Positions 8,312-15,361 of a stretch of DNA of 64,000 nucleotides are shown piece by piece; within the stretch, counting starts at the first letter, position 1, and the number at the start of each line of letters is the position of its first letter. The position numbers and the translations under genes were made by a program. The notes beneath the pieces were generated by a model that was given only the letters and a program-made list of their open reading frames with translations, was not told the origin of the DNA and searched no databases. Origin of the DNA: Eshraghiella crossota. GTDB taxonomy: Bacteria; Bacillota; Clostridia; Lachnospirales; Lachnospiraceae. The stretch covers positions 1,628,001 through 1,692,000 of the forward strand of contig NZ_CP102270.1 of the NCBI RefSeq assembly GCF_025148445.1, given 5' to 3'.

Positions 8312-8772
8312 CTACCCTTTCAAAGTATTCATTTTTCTATCTAAAATACTTCTTATTTCTTTCAGATTTTTATTCTGAAAAGTTTCAGTCCATTTCAAAA
8401 GGTTATAGACCGATTTCAAAGTTTCTCTTTTTCCTTTTTGTATTCCCAATTTTCTTTTTATATAGCGCATAATAATTCTACTTTTATATAAATAACCAGG
8501 CATATCTAAAACATATATTTTATCAGCTTCATCAAAACTTTGCTGTACCCAGGCATAATATACCCCCTCAATTATCCACTCATCATTATTATATAATATT
8601 TCCTGTAATAACGCTTTTCGTTCATCAAGCGTTCTCTTTTTGCCATATTCTTTGGCGTTATTATCCCATTGAATATCATCTAAGTCGAAATGGGAAATAT
8701 TATATTTTTTGAAAGTGCATTTGCTAAATAGGTTTTTCCAGAACCACTGCAACCAATAATATGTATTTTCAT
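8312..8772 (-). pseudogene. AAA/P-loop small kinase (FlaR/adenylate-kinase-like), frameshifted
   Basis: Translation from ATG 8772 gives MKIHIIGCSGSGKTYLANAL, with a perfect Walker A (GCSGSGKT), then loses frame in a run of six A (8705-8710). One extra A would restore SKKYNISHFDLDDIQWDN and the remaining roughly 125 residues to the stop at 8312. The restored protein is about 153 residues, the size of the small P-loop kinases often annotated topology-modulation or adenylate-kinase-like proteins, including DDIQW and a WIIEGVY strand. Either a real slippage mutation or a homopolymer sequencing error; everything else is intact. Confidence 0.8.
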
Positions 8773-8887
8773 AAGTCAATATTCTCCACAAATTCCAGTT
8801 TAGCAAACTCCTTTTATTCCTGCTGAATCATCTTAAAATGCTTCAATGCCTCTACAATTGCGCTTTCTTTATCGGATTTGTCTTTAT

Positions 8888-9811
8888 TTATCCCTTTGCT
8901 TTTTCTTCTAACTCAGGCAAATATCGGTCATAATCAGACATAAACAATCTGTCCTGAATTACACGATATTTCTCGAATTCCGTTTCTGCGTAAAGTTTTG
9001 CCTGCTCTGCACTTATCTTGCCTGCTCCTGTGAGAATTTCAGCACCATTAAATTCAAGGAAACCGTCAAGTCTTTTCGCCCAATCCTCCATACTCATAGG
9101 AATATGACGTTCGGCCTGCAACTCGGCATAATCGAGATACAGTCCCATATGTTCCTTTTCCGCATCCGCTCGTTCAACAATCAGTTCCGCAGCAGTATGT
9201 CTGTGCGTGGCATAGTGCATTTTGTTCTGCACCGTTTTGAAAAAGCGTCTTGTGGTTTTTGCATCTTTATCATAGTCGAAAGCTGTTGCATAAAGGTCTG
9301 TAACCTTTTGGTAGAATTTTCGCTCAGACAGGCGAATTTCACGAATGTACTCTAACTGACGGTCAAAATATCCATCTGTGAACATCGTACCCTTCTTTAG
9401 ACGGTCTACATCCATTGTCCAGCCCTGAATGGTATAATCTTTTACAATCTGACCTGCCCATTTACGGAATTGAACTGCTCGTTCATTATTAACTTTAAAT
9501 CCAACTGCAATAATTGCCTGAAGATTATAGTGATTTGTTTGATAATTCTTCCCATCGGCGGCAGTTGTTAAGTATTTCTTAATAACTGAATCCTCGAATA
9601 ATTCGCCGTCTTCAAAGATTTTTTTCAGATGTTGATTGATCGCAGACACAGAAACATCATACAGTGTTGCCATCATTTTCTGTGTGAGCCATATATTTTC
9701 GTCCTCATAACGCATTTCGAAGCTATCTGCCTGATTTCCCACAGAAGCAACATATGTGAGATATTCCGCAGCACTTGAGCGAATACTTATTTCATTTTTC
9801 TTCTTTGCCAT
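8888..9811 (-). CDS. RhuM-family protein
   Basis: A protein of 307 residues. The N-terminal domain carries the RhuM signature: ENIWLTQKMMATLYDVSVSA, INQHLKKIF, TNHYNLQAIIAVGFKV and FRKWAGQIVKDY. RhuM proteins were named from a Salmonella pathogenicity island and are frequent on genomic islands; their biochemical role is unknown, though the DNA-binding-like N-terminus (winged-helix or Fic-related in style) is often noted. I place the start at ATG 9811 (MAKKKNEIS), which has GGAGGTG 7-8 bp upstream, and not at the ATG 18 bp further upstream. An imperfect hairpin with a T-run lies in its leader. Confidence 0.82.
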   Translation of the reverse strand: MAKKKNEISIRSSAAEYLTYVASVGNQADSFEMRYEDENIWLTQKMMATLYDVSVSAINQHLKKIFEDGELFEDSVIKKYLTTAADGKNYQTNHYNLQAIIAVGFKVNNERAVQFRKWAGQIVKDYTIQGWTMDVDRLKKGTMFTDGYFDRQLEYIREIRLSERKFYQKVTDLYATAFDYDKDAKTTRRFFKTVQNKMHYATHRHTAAELIVERADAEKEHMGLYLDYAELQAERHIPMSMEDWAKRLDGFLEFNGAEILTGAGKISAEQAKLYAETEFEKYRVIQDRLFMSDYDRYLPELEEKAKG

Positions 9812-9827
9812 TTTGGGCACCTCCATC

Positions 9828-9856
9828 AAAAAGTGTCACCATCGGTGTCACTTTTT
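9828..9856 (-). promoter_or_regulatory. hairpin/operator-like dyad in the RhuM leader
   Basis: AAAAAGTG and CACTTTTT flank CACC/GGTG with one T-T mismatch per arm and a 3-base loop. The same segment holds two direct copies of GTGTCAC. On the minus strand the hairpin ends in five T just before the RhuM ribosome site, so it may be an attenuator, an old terminator or a repressor site. Confidence 0.55.
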
Positions 9857-9966
9857 CTTTTACATAAGCCAATTCAATATCGTACCCCAAACCCCAAACA
9901 TATTTCATTTTATTTGTTGCACTACTCAATAATCATAATAAATATGTTACTTTTGGCTTTCATTAA

Positions 9967-10180
9967 TTACAGAATTTTCATCATATACCTTGGTTCATAT
10001 TCTATATATCCGTGTTTCGGATAAAAAGCATAAGATTCAAACCACTGCTCTTTTGGTGTCCCCAAATGTACTTTTGAAACCGTAATACCGTTTTCACACA
10101 TCCATACCTCTGCCGTATCAAGTAACTTTGAACCGATTCCCTTTCGTTTTAATGATGGTTTTATATAAAGCCTATCACAG
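9967..10180 (-). pseudogene. GNAT acetyltransferase remnant (C-terminal half)
   Basis: An uninterrupted frame without start codon encodes CDRLYIKPSLKRKGIGSKLL, the GNAT acetyl-CoA loop (K-R-K-G-I-G), and then DTAEVWMCENGITVSKVHLG, with AFYPKHGYIEYEPRYMMKIL at the end. Homologues have a preceding N-terminal half of about 70-80 residues that is missing. The frame ends abruptly near 10180, where a recombinase remnant on the other strand begins, marking a deletion or recombination junction. Confidence 0.75.
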
Positions 10181-10329
10181 ACTTACAGGATTTTATTAAA
10201 AACTAGCCTTCCGAGCTTACTACCTTTGATGAAGCTCTTGTAAAGCGCTGGCTGAAGCAAATCACAATATGGGATGACCATTGCACAGTTGAATTGAAAT
10301 CCGGACTTAAGGTCGATGTTGAAAGATAA
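10180..10329 (+). pseudogene. large serine recombinase remnant (extreme C-terminus)
   Basis: The plus frame LQDFIKN-stop-PSELTTFDEALVKRWLKQ continues with ITIWDDHCTVELKSGLKVDV to TAA 10327-10329. It resembles the last 40-50 residues of site-specific serine recombinases of Clostridia, where an FDE-x-L-x-x-x-x-x-x-I-x-V pattern precedes the end. One in-frame TAG (10204-10206) sits where Gln would be natural. This is probably the scar of a lost integrative element; the assignment from so short a tail is moderate. Confidence 0.55.
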
Positions 10330-10343
10330 GCATATACGCACGA

Positions 10344-10380
10344 AACCCTCCCAGCCATGATGGTTGAGAGGGTTGTTTTG
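10344..10380 (+). terminator. terminator between recombinase remnant and nuclease gene
   Basis: AACCCTC (10344-10350) pairs with GAGGGTT (10368-10374), with CCA/TGG pairing inside the loop, followed by GTTTTG. It would end plus-strand transcription and sits just beyond the 3' end of the convergent nuclease gene. Confidence 0.65.
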
Positions 10381-10383
10381 TTA

Positions 10384-11271
10384 TCAGTCTTTATTCCCAC
10401 CTCGATGGTACGGTGCTATATCCTTCCAAATAACACCATCCTTCGTATGATATCGTTGTCTATGCCCCGAAACATCATTCTCACTAGGCATAGACCTATT
10501 AGCCTTTTCTACTATATCCACAACTTTTTCAGCAATGCCAATACCTGTTGAATTTGAATCATTTTTAGGCATTGTGTTGTGAGCACTACTGCTAGAGCTA
10601 CTTCCTCTAAAAGAGGATATTGCTTTCGCCGCTCCGCCAATTACAACACCTGCTATTTCAAGAGATTCAACCGGATGCTCAACAATAAATCTACCAACTG
10701 ACTTCAAACCTCTAACAAACATATTGCTTTTCTTCGGAGTTTGAATTTTAGGAGGTGCGACCGTATTTTGCTTTTTATCCGTAATTTTATCTACTTCTTT
10801 ATTTTGATTCAATACATCTTCAGATTTAACAGATTGAATTTTCTCTTCAGATTTTTGCTCTTTAAAGCTGCTGTCATCCTTTGGAACAATAACTACCGGC
10901 TCAGGTAAATTGATTACTTCACATGGAATAAATGGGCCATCACCAAAATCAATTTTTTCTTTAGTAACTGGATTGAAATACCAGTTTGTTGGATTTTTCC
11001 AGTTTCCATTATGAGCCTCTAAGTGCTCAGCTCTTGTAAGAAACTGAATGTTTCCGGGGTCTCCTTGATATTCAGGATACATTTCAGCGCTCTTCATATG
11101 CTGACCTTGAAATGCAACGCCATCGTCATCATAAGCTTTGCCTTTTTCAAGAATATCTTGCTGCTGTTTTGGAGTCCACTCTCTTGTTCCTTTACCTTCC
11201 TGAACAAGTTCTTGTTCCTTATTCCATGCAGCAAGTATCGCTTTATTGGATTCTGCTGTTCGTCTCGACAT
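10384..11271 (-). CDS. HNH/GH-E-like nuclease, polymorphic-toxin type
   Basis: A 295-residue protein. Residues 30-110 form a nuclease-like core seen in bacterial toxins: EWTPKQQQDIL, GVAFQGQHMKSAEMYPEY (with GQH at 56-58), NIQFLTRAEHLEAH (His at 87) and PTNWYFNPVTKEKIDFG. It is followed by a charged Lys/Glu linker, a hydrophobic IAGVVIGGAAKAISSF stretch, a Ser-rich run and a C-terminal tail with HRQRYHTKDGVIWKD and PYHRGG. Unlike classic polymorphic toxins the nuclease is N-terminal and no secretion (WXG/LXG) domain is present. A SUKH immunity-like gene ends 4 bp upstream, supporting a toxin role. GGAGG is well placed for the ATG. Confidence 0.65.
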   Translation of the reverse strand: MSRRTAESNKAILAAWNKEQELVQEGKGTREWTPKQQQDILEKGKAYDDDGVAFQGQHMKSAEMYPEYQGDPGNIQFLTRAEHLEAHNGNWKNPTNWYFNPVTKEKIDFGDGPFIPCEVINLPEPVVIVPKDDSSFKEQKSEEKIQSVKSEDVLNQNKEVDKITDKKQNTVAPPKIQTPKKSNMFVRGLKSVGRFIVEHPVESLEIAGVVIGGAAKAISSFRGSSSSSSAHNTMPKNDSNSTGIGIAEKVVDIVEKANRSMPSENDVSGHRQRYHTKDGVIWKDIAPYHRGGNKD

Positions 11272-11275
11272 GGAA

Positions 11276-11701
11276 TCAACCTCCTATGCCAAGCAAATCA
11301 TACAGGTCATTCAAAAATGCTATGAAGTCATCATAGATTTCATCATCTTCAATTCTTCCAGCTTCCTGATTATAAATCGCGATTTTTTCACCAGCTTTTT
11401 CACAGAGAATAGGGTCTCCTGATGCGAGTGCACCGATGACGATATAATTTTCGCTAGGTCTGTCATTGTTATCTACATCAATTACAGGTTTATGCTCAAT
11501 ACCATATAACTGAATGCCTGCAGGCAAGAAAAACTCCCCACCATCAGAAAACAACAACCATTCCTTGAATTTTGTTGGAAGCTTTATATTACGCTCTTTC
11601 TCAAACTCTGATATCTTTTCTTCTGTGGTTTCTTCAAGGAAATTCATTTTACCTTGTTCATTGAATTTGTCCACAATCAATTTTAATTCTTCGGAAATCA
11701 T
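11276..11701 (-). CDS. SMI1/KNR4 (SUKH) family protein, probable immunity protein
   Basis: A protein of 141 residues with the SUKH-1 pattern: TEEKISEFEKERNIKLPTKF (the conserved E-x-E-x-x-x-x-x-L-P), KEWLLFSDGGEFF, then IGALASGDPILCEK and a C-terminal FIAFLNDLYDLLG helix. SUKH proteins are among the commonest immunity proteins for contact-dependent and polymorphic nuclease toxins. Its stop overlaps the ribosome site of the nuclease gene, so the two are translated together. Start ATG 11701 chosen because AAGGAG is about 10 bp upstream. Pairing with the adjacent nuclease is inference from position. Confidence 0.8.
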   Translation of the reverse strand: MISEELKLIVDKFNEQGKMNFLEETTEEKISEFEKERNIKLPTKFKEWLLFSDGGEFFLPAGIQLYGIEHKPVIDVDNNDRPSENYIVIGALASGDPILCEKAGEKIAIYNQEAGRIEDDEIYDDFIAFLNDLYDLLGIGG

Positions 11702-11728
11702 CTTTATCACGCTCCTTATTCATTCTTC

Positions 11729-12970
11729 TTATTTTGATAGAATCCCTAAGTAGTTAAACAATGTATTCAGTCGCTTAATTTCTTCATTATATATCGTTTC
11801 TTGGTCATTAAAGCTTTGTACTCCGAGTGTAGTAACAATATGCTGCTTGGTATCAGAAATCTTATCCGCTGAAAGCAAATGGTCTAATAATATTCTATAA
11901 TCATGAAGAATATATAATGGTGACATCACTGACGCTATATCCAAGTTATCTACCGATAAAGAAAGTTTAACCAAAATCGCTTCTATCAACTTAATTGACT
12001 GCCATGATGTATATTTGGCATTTCTTTCAGAAGAATCATATAGTACTTCATATAATTTTCTCATCTCGCCAACGTTAAACCCTTCAACAAGAATCTTATC
12101 GTAAGCGTTTATGACTTCTGCAACTGCAGTCTCAGTAAAAACAACCGGTCTTTTAATCTTTTTCTCATGTTCCAGACATTCATCAGTTAAGTGCGATAAA
12201 TCGACTGAATGCTTTTTCTTTATATTTGAAATAAATGCGTCTTTGTTTATTAAGATTCTTTTTTCGATTATTGGCACACTGAATATGCATTTCATTTGAG
12301 CTTGATAGAATTCGGAATCAATCAATAAGTGGTCTGATGGAACATTAAATGGTTTCAATATGCCTTTAGTTTTATCATCCATATCGTCAATATCACCAAG
12401 CCACATTATCAACTTTCCATTAGTATTAAATCCAAATGGAATATTCCAGTCATATTGATACAACCCTGAAGAATCTTTTTTTGCAATATACCCATAGCTC
12501 TCTGAGAAAATTTCCACTTCATATTCTGGCATAGCCAAGAAAAACACTAAAGCTTCCTTCTCAAAATATACTGGGGTCAGGAAGCCTTCAACGGAATGCT
12601 CTTCATCGTAACACAAACCGGGAATATTGTAATAGTCCCTATGGTCATATTCGTAATTCTGCTCAACACAATATTCAAATTTTTTCTTATATCCAGTAGG
12701 ATGAAATTTACCAATAGTCTGGTTTTCCTTAACCGCAGTTCTATATGCGCCATCAATCATCTGTTTCGTATGTTCAGGCAAGAATTCATTTCCGCATTTT
12801 TTACAACGTAATACAAGAATAGGAGAAAAATGCAAAATCCTACCTTCGATAGTACAAGTCAACTCAGTTTCAACAAGCTCACAACATCCATTACAGTTGG
12901 CGCACTCATCAAATCTATAAGTCTGATATTCTGTTATAAATTCATCGTATGAATCAAAACAACATTCCAA
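11729..12970 (-). CDS. zinc-ribbon protein of unknown function, third gene of nuclease module
   Basis: A protein of about 413 residues not matched to a family I know. Near the N-terminus two cysteine pairs (CANCNGCC about residues 23-30 and CKKCGNEF about 56-63) form a probable zinc ribbon. The rest is mixed alpha/beta with an acidic tilt and no membrane segment. It ends 27 bp before the SUKH start, so the three genes look like one unit. The most likely start is TTG 12970, 8 bp after AAGGAG; the ATG at 12988 itself overlaps that ribosome site and has none upstream. Confidence 0.6.
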   Translation of the reverse strand: MECCFDSYDEFITEYQTYRFDECANCNGCCELVETELTCTIEGRILHFSPILVLRCKKCGNEFLPEHTKQMIDGAYRTAVKENQTIGKFHPTGYKKKFEYCVEQNYEYDHRDYYNIPGLCYDEEHSVEGFLTPVYFEKEALVFFLAMPEYEVEIFSESYGYIAKKDSSGLYQYDWNIPFGFNTNGKLIMWLGDIDDMDDKTKGILKPFNVPSDHLLIDSEFYQAQMKCIFSVPIIEKRILINKDAFISNIKKKHSVDLSHLTDECLEHEKKIKRPVVFTETAVAEVINAYDKILVEGFNVGEMRKLYEVLYDSSERNAKYTSWQSIKLIEAILVKLSLSVDNLDIASVMSPLYILHDYRILLDHLLSADKISDTKQHIVTTLGVQSFNDQETIYNEEIKRLNTLFNYLGILSK

Positions 12971-12989
12971 AACTACCACTCCTTCCATA

Positions 12990-13119
12990 ACATCTAATCC
13001 ACTGCCTGTTATACAGCCAACAGTCGAGTTGCCGGATTAGACAACATCTAAATTGCTCACTCAAATTGAGTTTGTACCCTAGATAACATCTATACTAGTG
13101 CCACAACCTATGACATCTA
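12990..13119 (-). repeat. four degenerate in-phase repeats upstream of the zinc-ribbon gene
   Basis: ACATCTA recurs at 12990, 13044, 13086 and 13113, three copies followed by a CACTGCC- or AGTGCC-like block. The steps of 54, 42 and 27 bp are all multiples of three. Read on the minus strand in one frame the copies translate to LDV/IDV motifs (GSELDV, TSIDV, NLDV, GSGLDV) broken by stops, which suggests decayed protein repeats. No promoter is obvious here. Confidence 0.55.
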
Positions 13120-13176
13120 ATTCACTGCCTAAACCCTCTGATTGTTTTTACAGTAGATATGTTTCAATATAAGAAA

Positions 13177-13220
13177 TACGGACTTTCATGAGCTATTGCC
13201 TAATCTCAAAAAAGCCCGTA
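13177..13220 (-). repeat. inverted repeat at the island/rlmD boundary
   Basis: TACGGACTTT (13177-13186) and AAAGCCCGTA (13211-13220) are inverted copies with one mismatch, which becomes a G-U pair in a minus-strand RNA. The RNA stem would be followed by TTTCTTAT. It may be a weak terminator for rlmD. Confidence 0.4.
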
Positions 13221-13240
13221 AATACGCTACTTTTCGCTAT

Positions 13241-14602
13241 TTATTTTTCTTTCCTAGACATCAATACTACCGTCTCCACATGCCCCGTCCCTGGGAACAT
13301 ATCCACGCAGCACACTTTCTTAACCTTGTAGCCTCTTGCCTCGAAAATCTCAATGTCCCTGGCAAGGCTTGTAGGCTTGCAGGAAACGTATACTATCTTG
13401 TTGACGCCAAAATCGATGATTTTGTCTATTGCCTTAGGGTGGATGCCATCCCTTGGAGGGTCAAGAACGATCATGTCGGGCTTGTCCTTGATATCGTCTA
13501 TTACTTTAAGAACATCGCCGGCTATAAATTCGCAGTTGTCAAGACCGTTAAGGCGGGCGTTTTCCCTGGCGGCAACAACAGCCTCCTCAATGATTTCAAC
13601 ACCAACAACCTTTTTTGCGACTGGTGCAAGAATCTGGGCGATGGTGCCGGTACCGCTGTAAAGGTCGAATACAACCTGGTTGTCTATTTCTCCTACAAAT
13701 TCCCTGGTTTTGGTGTAAAGCACCTCTGCTCCAAGAGAGTTTGTCTGGAAAAAAGAAAACGGTGTTATTTTGAACTTAAGGCCGAGAAGTTCCTCGTATA
13801 TGTAATCCTTGCCGTAAAGGACTTTAGTTCCCTCATTAATTACCGCGTCTGCAAGGGAATCGTTTACGGTATGTAAAATTCCGTTAAGAGTCCCCTTGTA
13901 ATCTGCTTTTTTCAAAAGTTCAACATACTCGGAAAGGTCAAAATCAATCTGTGTGGATGTGATGATATCAATGATTATCTCGCCTGTTTTGTATGCCTTG
14001 CGGACAAGAAGATTGCGAAGGTAGCCCTCGTGTGTCATTTTGTGATAAAAAGGAAGTTTCTTTTCATTAAAATAATCCACGGTAATCTTGAGAATTTTAC
14101 TGTAATCCTCGTCTATATTTCTACAGCCTGTAACCGTTAAAATATCATAAAAACTGTTCTTTTTGTGAAGTCCCAAAGAAAGTGGGCCGTCCTTAAACTC
14201 ATCACCAAAAGTAAATTCCATTTTATTTCTGTAGGCTGTTGTTACAGGACTGCCTGTAATACCTAAAAACTCATAATCGGAACAGACATTGTCAATGAGT
14301 TTTTTAACCTGGCCTTCTTTGATTGCAAGCTGGTTCTCATAAGATACCGACTGGTATGCACAACCGCCGCAGACACCGAAATGAGGGCAGACGTCCGTAA
14401 CGGACTCAAGGGGTGATTTTTCAAGCACCTCCAACAATCTGCCTTCGTATTTGCCGCTTCTTTTTTTATTAATCATAAAACGGATATTCTGTCCGGGAAT
14501 TACATTCTTGACAGTAACCGTACCATTTTCACATTCAACTTTTCCTTTATTAGGGAAATTAACTTCAGTAACTTTTCCCTCGTATATTTCACCTTTTTTC
14601 AT
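13241..14602 (-). CDS. rlmD: 23S rRNA (uracil-5-)-methyltransferase, RlmD/RlmCD (RumA) family
   Basis: This enzyme uses S-adenosylmethionine to make 5-methyluridine in 23S rRNA. The 453 residues are full length: an N-terminal TRAM RNA-binding domain (1-60), iron-sulfur cysteines in CPHFGVCGGC (C72, C78, C81), SAM motif DLYSGTGTI, and the catalytic cysteine C408 in VYVSCKPTSLARD, then a conserved DMFPGTGHVE near the end. In Firmicutes a single enzyme of this type often modifies both U747 and U1939. The ATG directly follows the stop of the upstream membrane-protein gene, with GGAG overlapping that gene's end, so the two are coupled. Confidence 0.92.
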   Translation of the reverse strand: MKKGEIYEGKVTEVNFPNKGKVECENGTVTVKNVIPGQNIRFMINKKRSGKYEGRLLEVLEKSPLESVTDVCPHFGVCGGCAYQSVSYENQLAIKEGQVKKLIDNVCSDYEFLGITGSPVTTAYRNKMEFTFGDEFKDGPLSLGLHKKNSFYDILTVTGCRNIDEDYSKILKITVDYFNEKKLPFYHKMTHEGYLRNLLVRKAYKTGEIIIDIITSTQIDFDLSEYVELLKKADYKGTLNGILHTVNDSLADAVINEGTKVLYGKDYIYEELLGLKFKITPFSFFQTNSLGAEVLYTKTREFVGEIDNQVVFDLYSGTGTIAQILAPVAKKVVGVEIIEEAVVAARENARLNGLDNCEFIAGDVLKVIDDIKDKPDMIVLDPPRDGIHPKAIDKIIDFGVNKIVYVSCKPTSLARDIEIFEARGYKVKKVCCVDMFPGTGHVETVVLMSRKEK

Positions 14603-15001
14603 TCATATCTCCTTTTTTGTCTTTTTTCTGTTTGAAAACAGGGCAAAAAATATAATGGCAGTTCCTCCAACAATGAGAATTAAATCCATTATCAATTCAA
14701 ATGCTTTTATTTCTTTGACTATAATAATTGTCGTGTCAATAAAAAGAATTACTATTATCGTCATAACGCCGACAAACGAAATTATTTTGGACACTCTGAG
14801 TTTTGGCTTGATTATCATCATGATGATGCCAACGATAAGTGGAGATAATGCAACTAATCTCTGCCAGTTTCTCCATGTATCATTGCCTCCAAGGAATCCT
14901 GAGATAATCTTCGTCTTTGATACAATAAGAAAAATACCGGCAACAAGCATAACCAGACCGCTTATAACTTCTATCAGTTCATTTCTAGCTTTGTGATTCA
15001 T
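14603..15001 (-). CDS. small membrane protein, unknown
   Basis: A 132-residue protein with four evenly spaced hydrophobic helices (about 10-30, 50-65, 70-92 and 100-122) and short Lys-rich loops; no motif recognised. Its TGA is followed without gap by the rlmD ATG, so translation is coupled, although a functional link with rRNA methylation is not evident. The ATG at 15001 is preceded by AGGACG a few bases upstream. Possibly an orphan structural or stress-related membrane protein. Confidence 0.6.
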   Translation of the reverse strand: MNHKARNELIEVISGLVMLVAGIFLIVSKTKIISGFLGGNDTWRNWQRLVALSPLIVGIIMMIIKPKLRVSKIISFVGVMTIIVILFIDTTIIIVKEIKAFELIMDLILIVGGTAIIFFALFSNRKKTKKEI

Positions 15002-15055
15002 TCGTCCTCCAATTGTTTATATAGTTAATGGGATAAATTCTATTATATAACGTGC

Positions 15056-15090
15056 AAAAAAAGAGGTGGCCGGATGTTCCACCTCTTTTC
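15056..15090 (-). terminator. strong terminator after the 57-codon gene
   Basis: AAGAGGTGG (15061-15069) pairs perfectly with CCACCTCTT (15079-15087); on the minus strand seven T follow. It separates the small acidic-tail gene from the membrane-protein/rlmD unit. Confidence 0.92.
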
Positions 15091-15103
15091 ACTTTAGCAA
15101 AGA

Positions 15104-15277
15104 TTATTCTTCTTCGTCTTCGTCTTCGTAATCATCTTCAAAATCATCTTCATAATCTTCAAGATAATCAGGTTTAAAATATTTGCAAAGTGCAATTACA
15201 GCACCTGCAACTGCTGCTATTACTCCAATGATTGCGAAAACTTTTAATAATTTATTCTTAGATTTCTGTTCTTCCAT
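15104..15277 (-). CDS. 57-residue single-span membrane protein with acidic tail
   Basis: ATG 15277 has a textbook AGGAGG 9 bp upstream and the frame runs to TAA 15104. The product is a basic start (MEEQKSKNK), one hydrophobic helix at residues 10-31 (LLKVFAIIGVIAAVAGAVIA) and a tail of almost only Asp, Glu and Tyr. It has its own perfect terminator. The architecture resembles small YtxH-like or membrane-anchored regulatory peptides, but I cannot assign it. A similar 49-residue gene is found at 43037-43186. Confidence 0.8.
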   Translation of the reverse strand: MEEQKSKNKLLKVFAIIGVIAAVAGAVIALCKYFKPDYLEDYEDDFEDDYEDEDEEE

Positions 15278-15361
15278 AATCTAAACCTCCTATTAAATAG
15301 TATAGATAATATTATAGATATATTTTACCACTATTTTATACATATTTCTATAGTTAATTCC

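Noticed and set aside
8814-8887. Continuation of RhuM in another frame (DKSDKESAIVEALKHF, then KMIQQE)
   Set aside because: A clean frame follows the RhuM stop after a frame change, but no start or homologous tail is recognised; it may be a decayed extension, so it is not called as a gene.
13196-13876. Plus-strand open frame opposite rlmD
   Set aside because: Antisense shadow of a well-supported methyltransferase; no ribosome site or recognisable domain.
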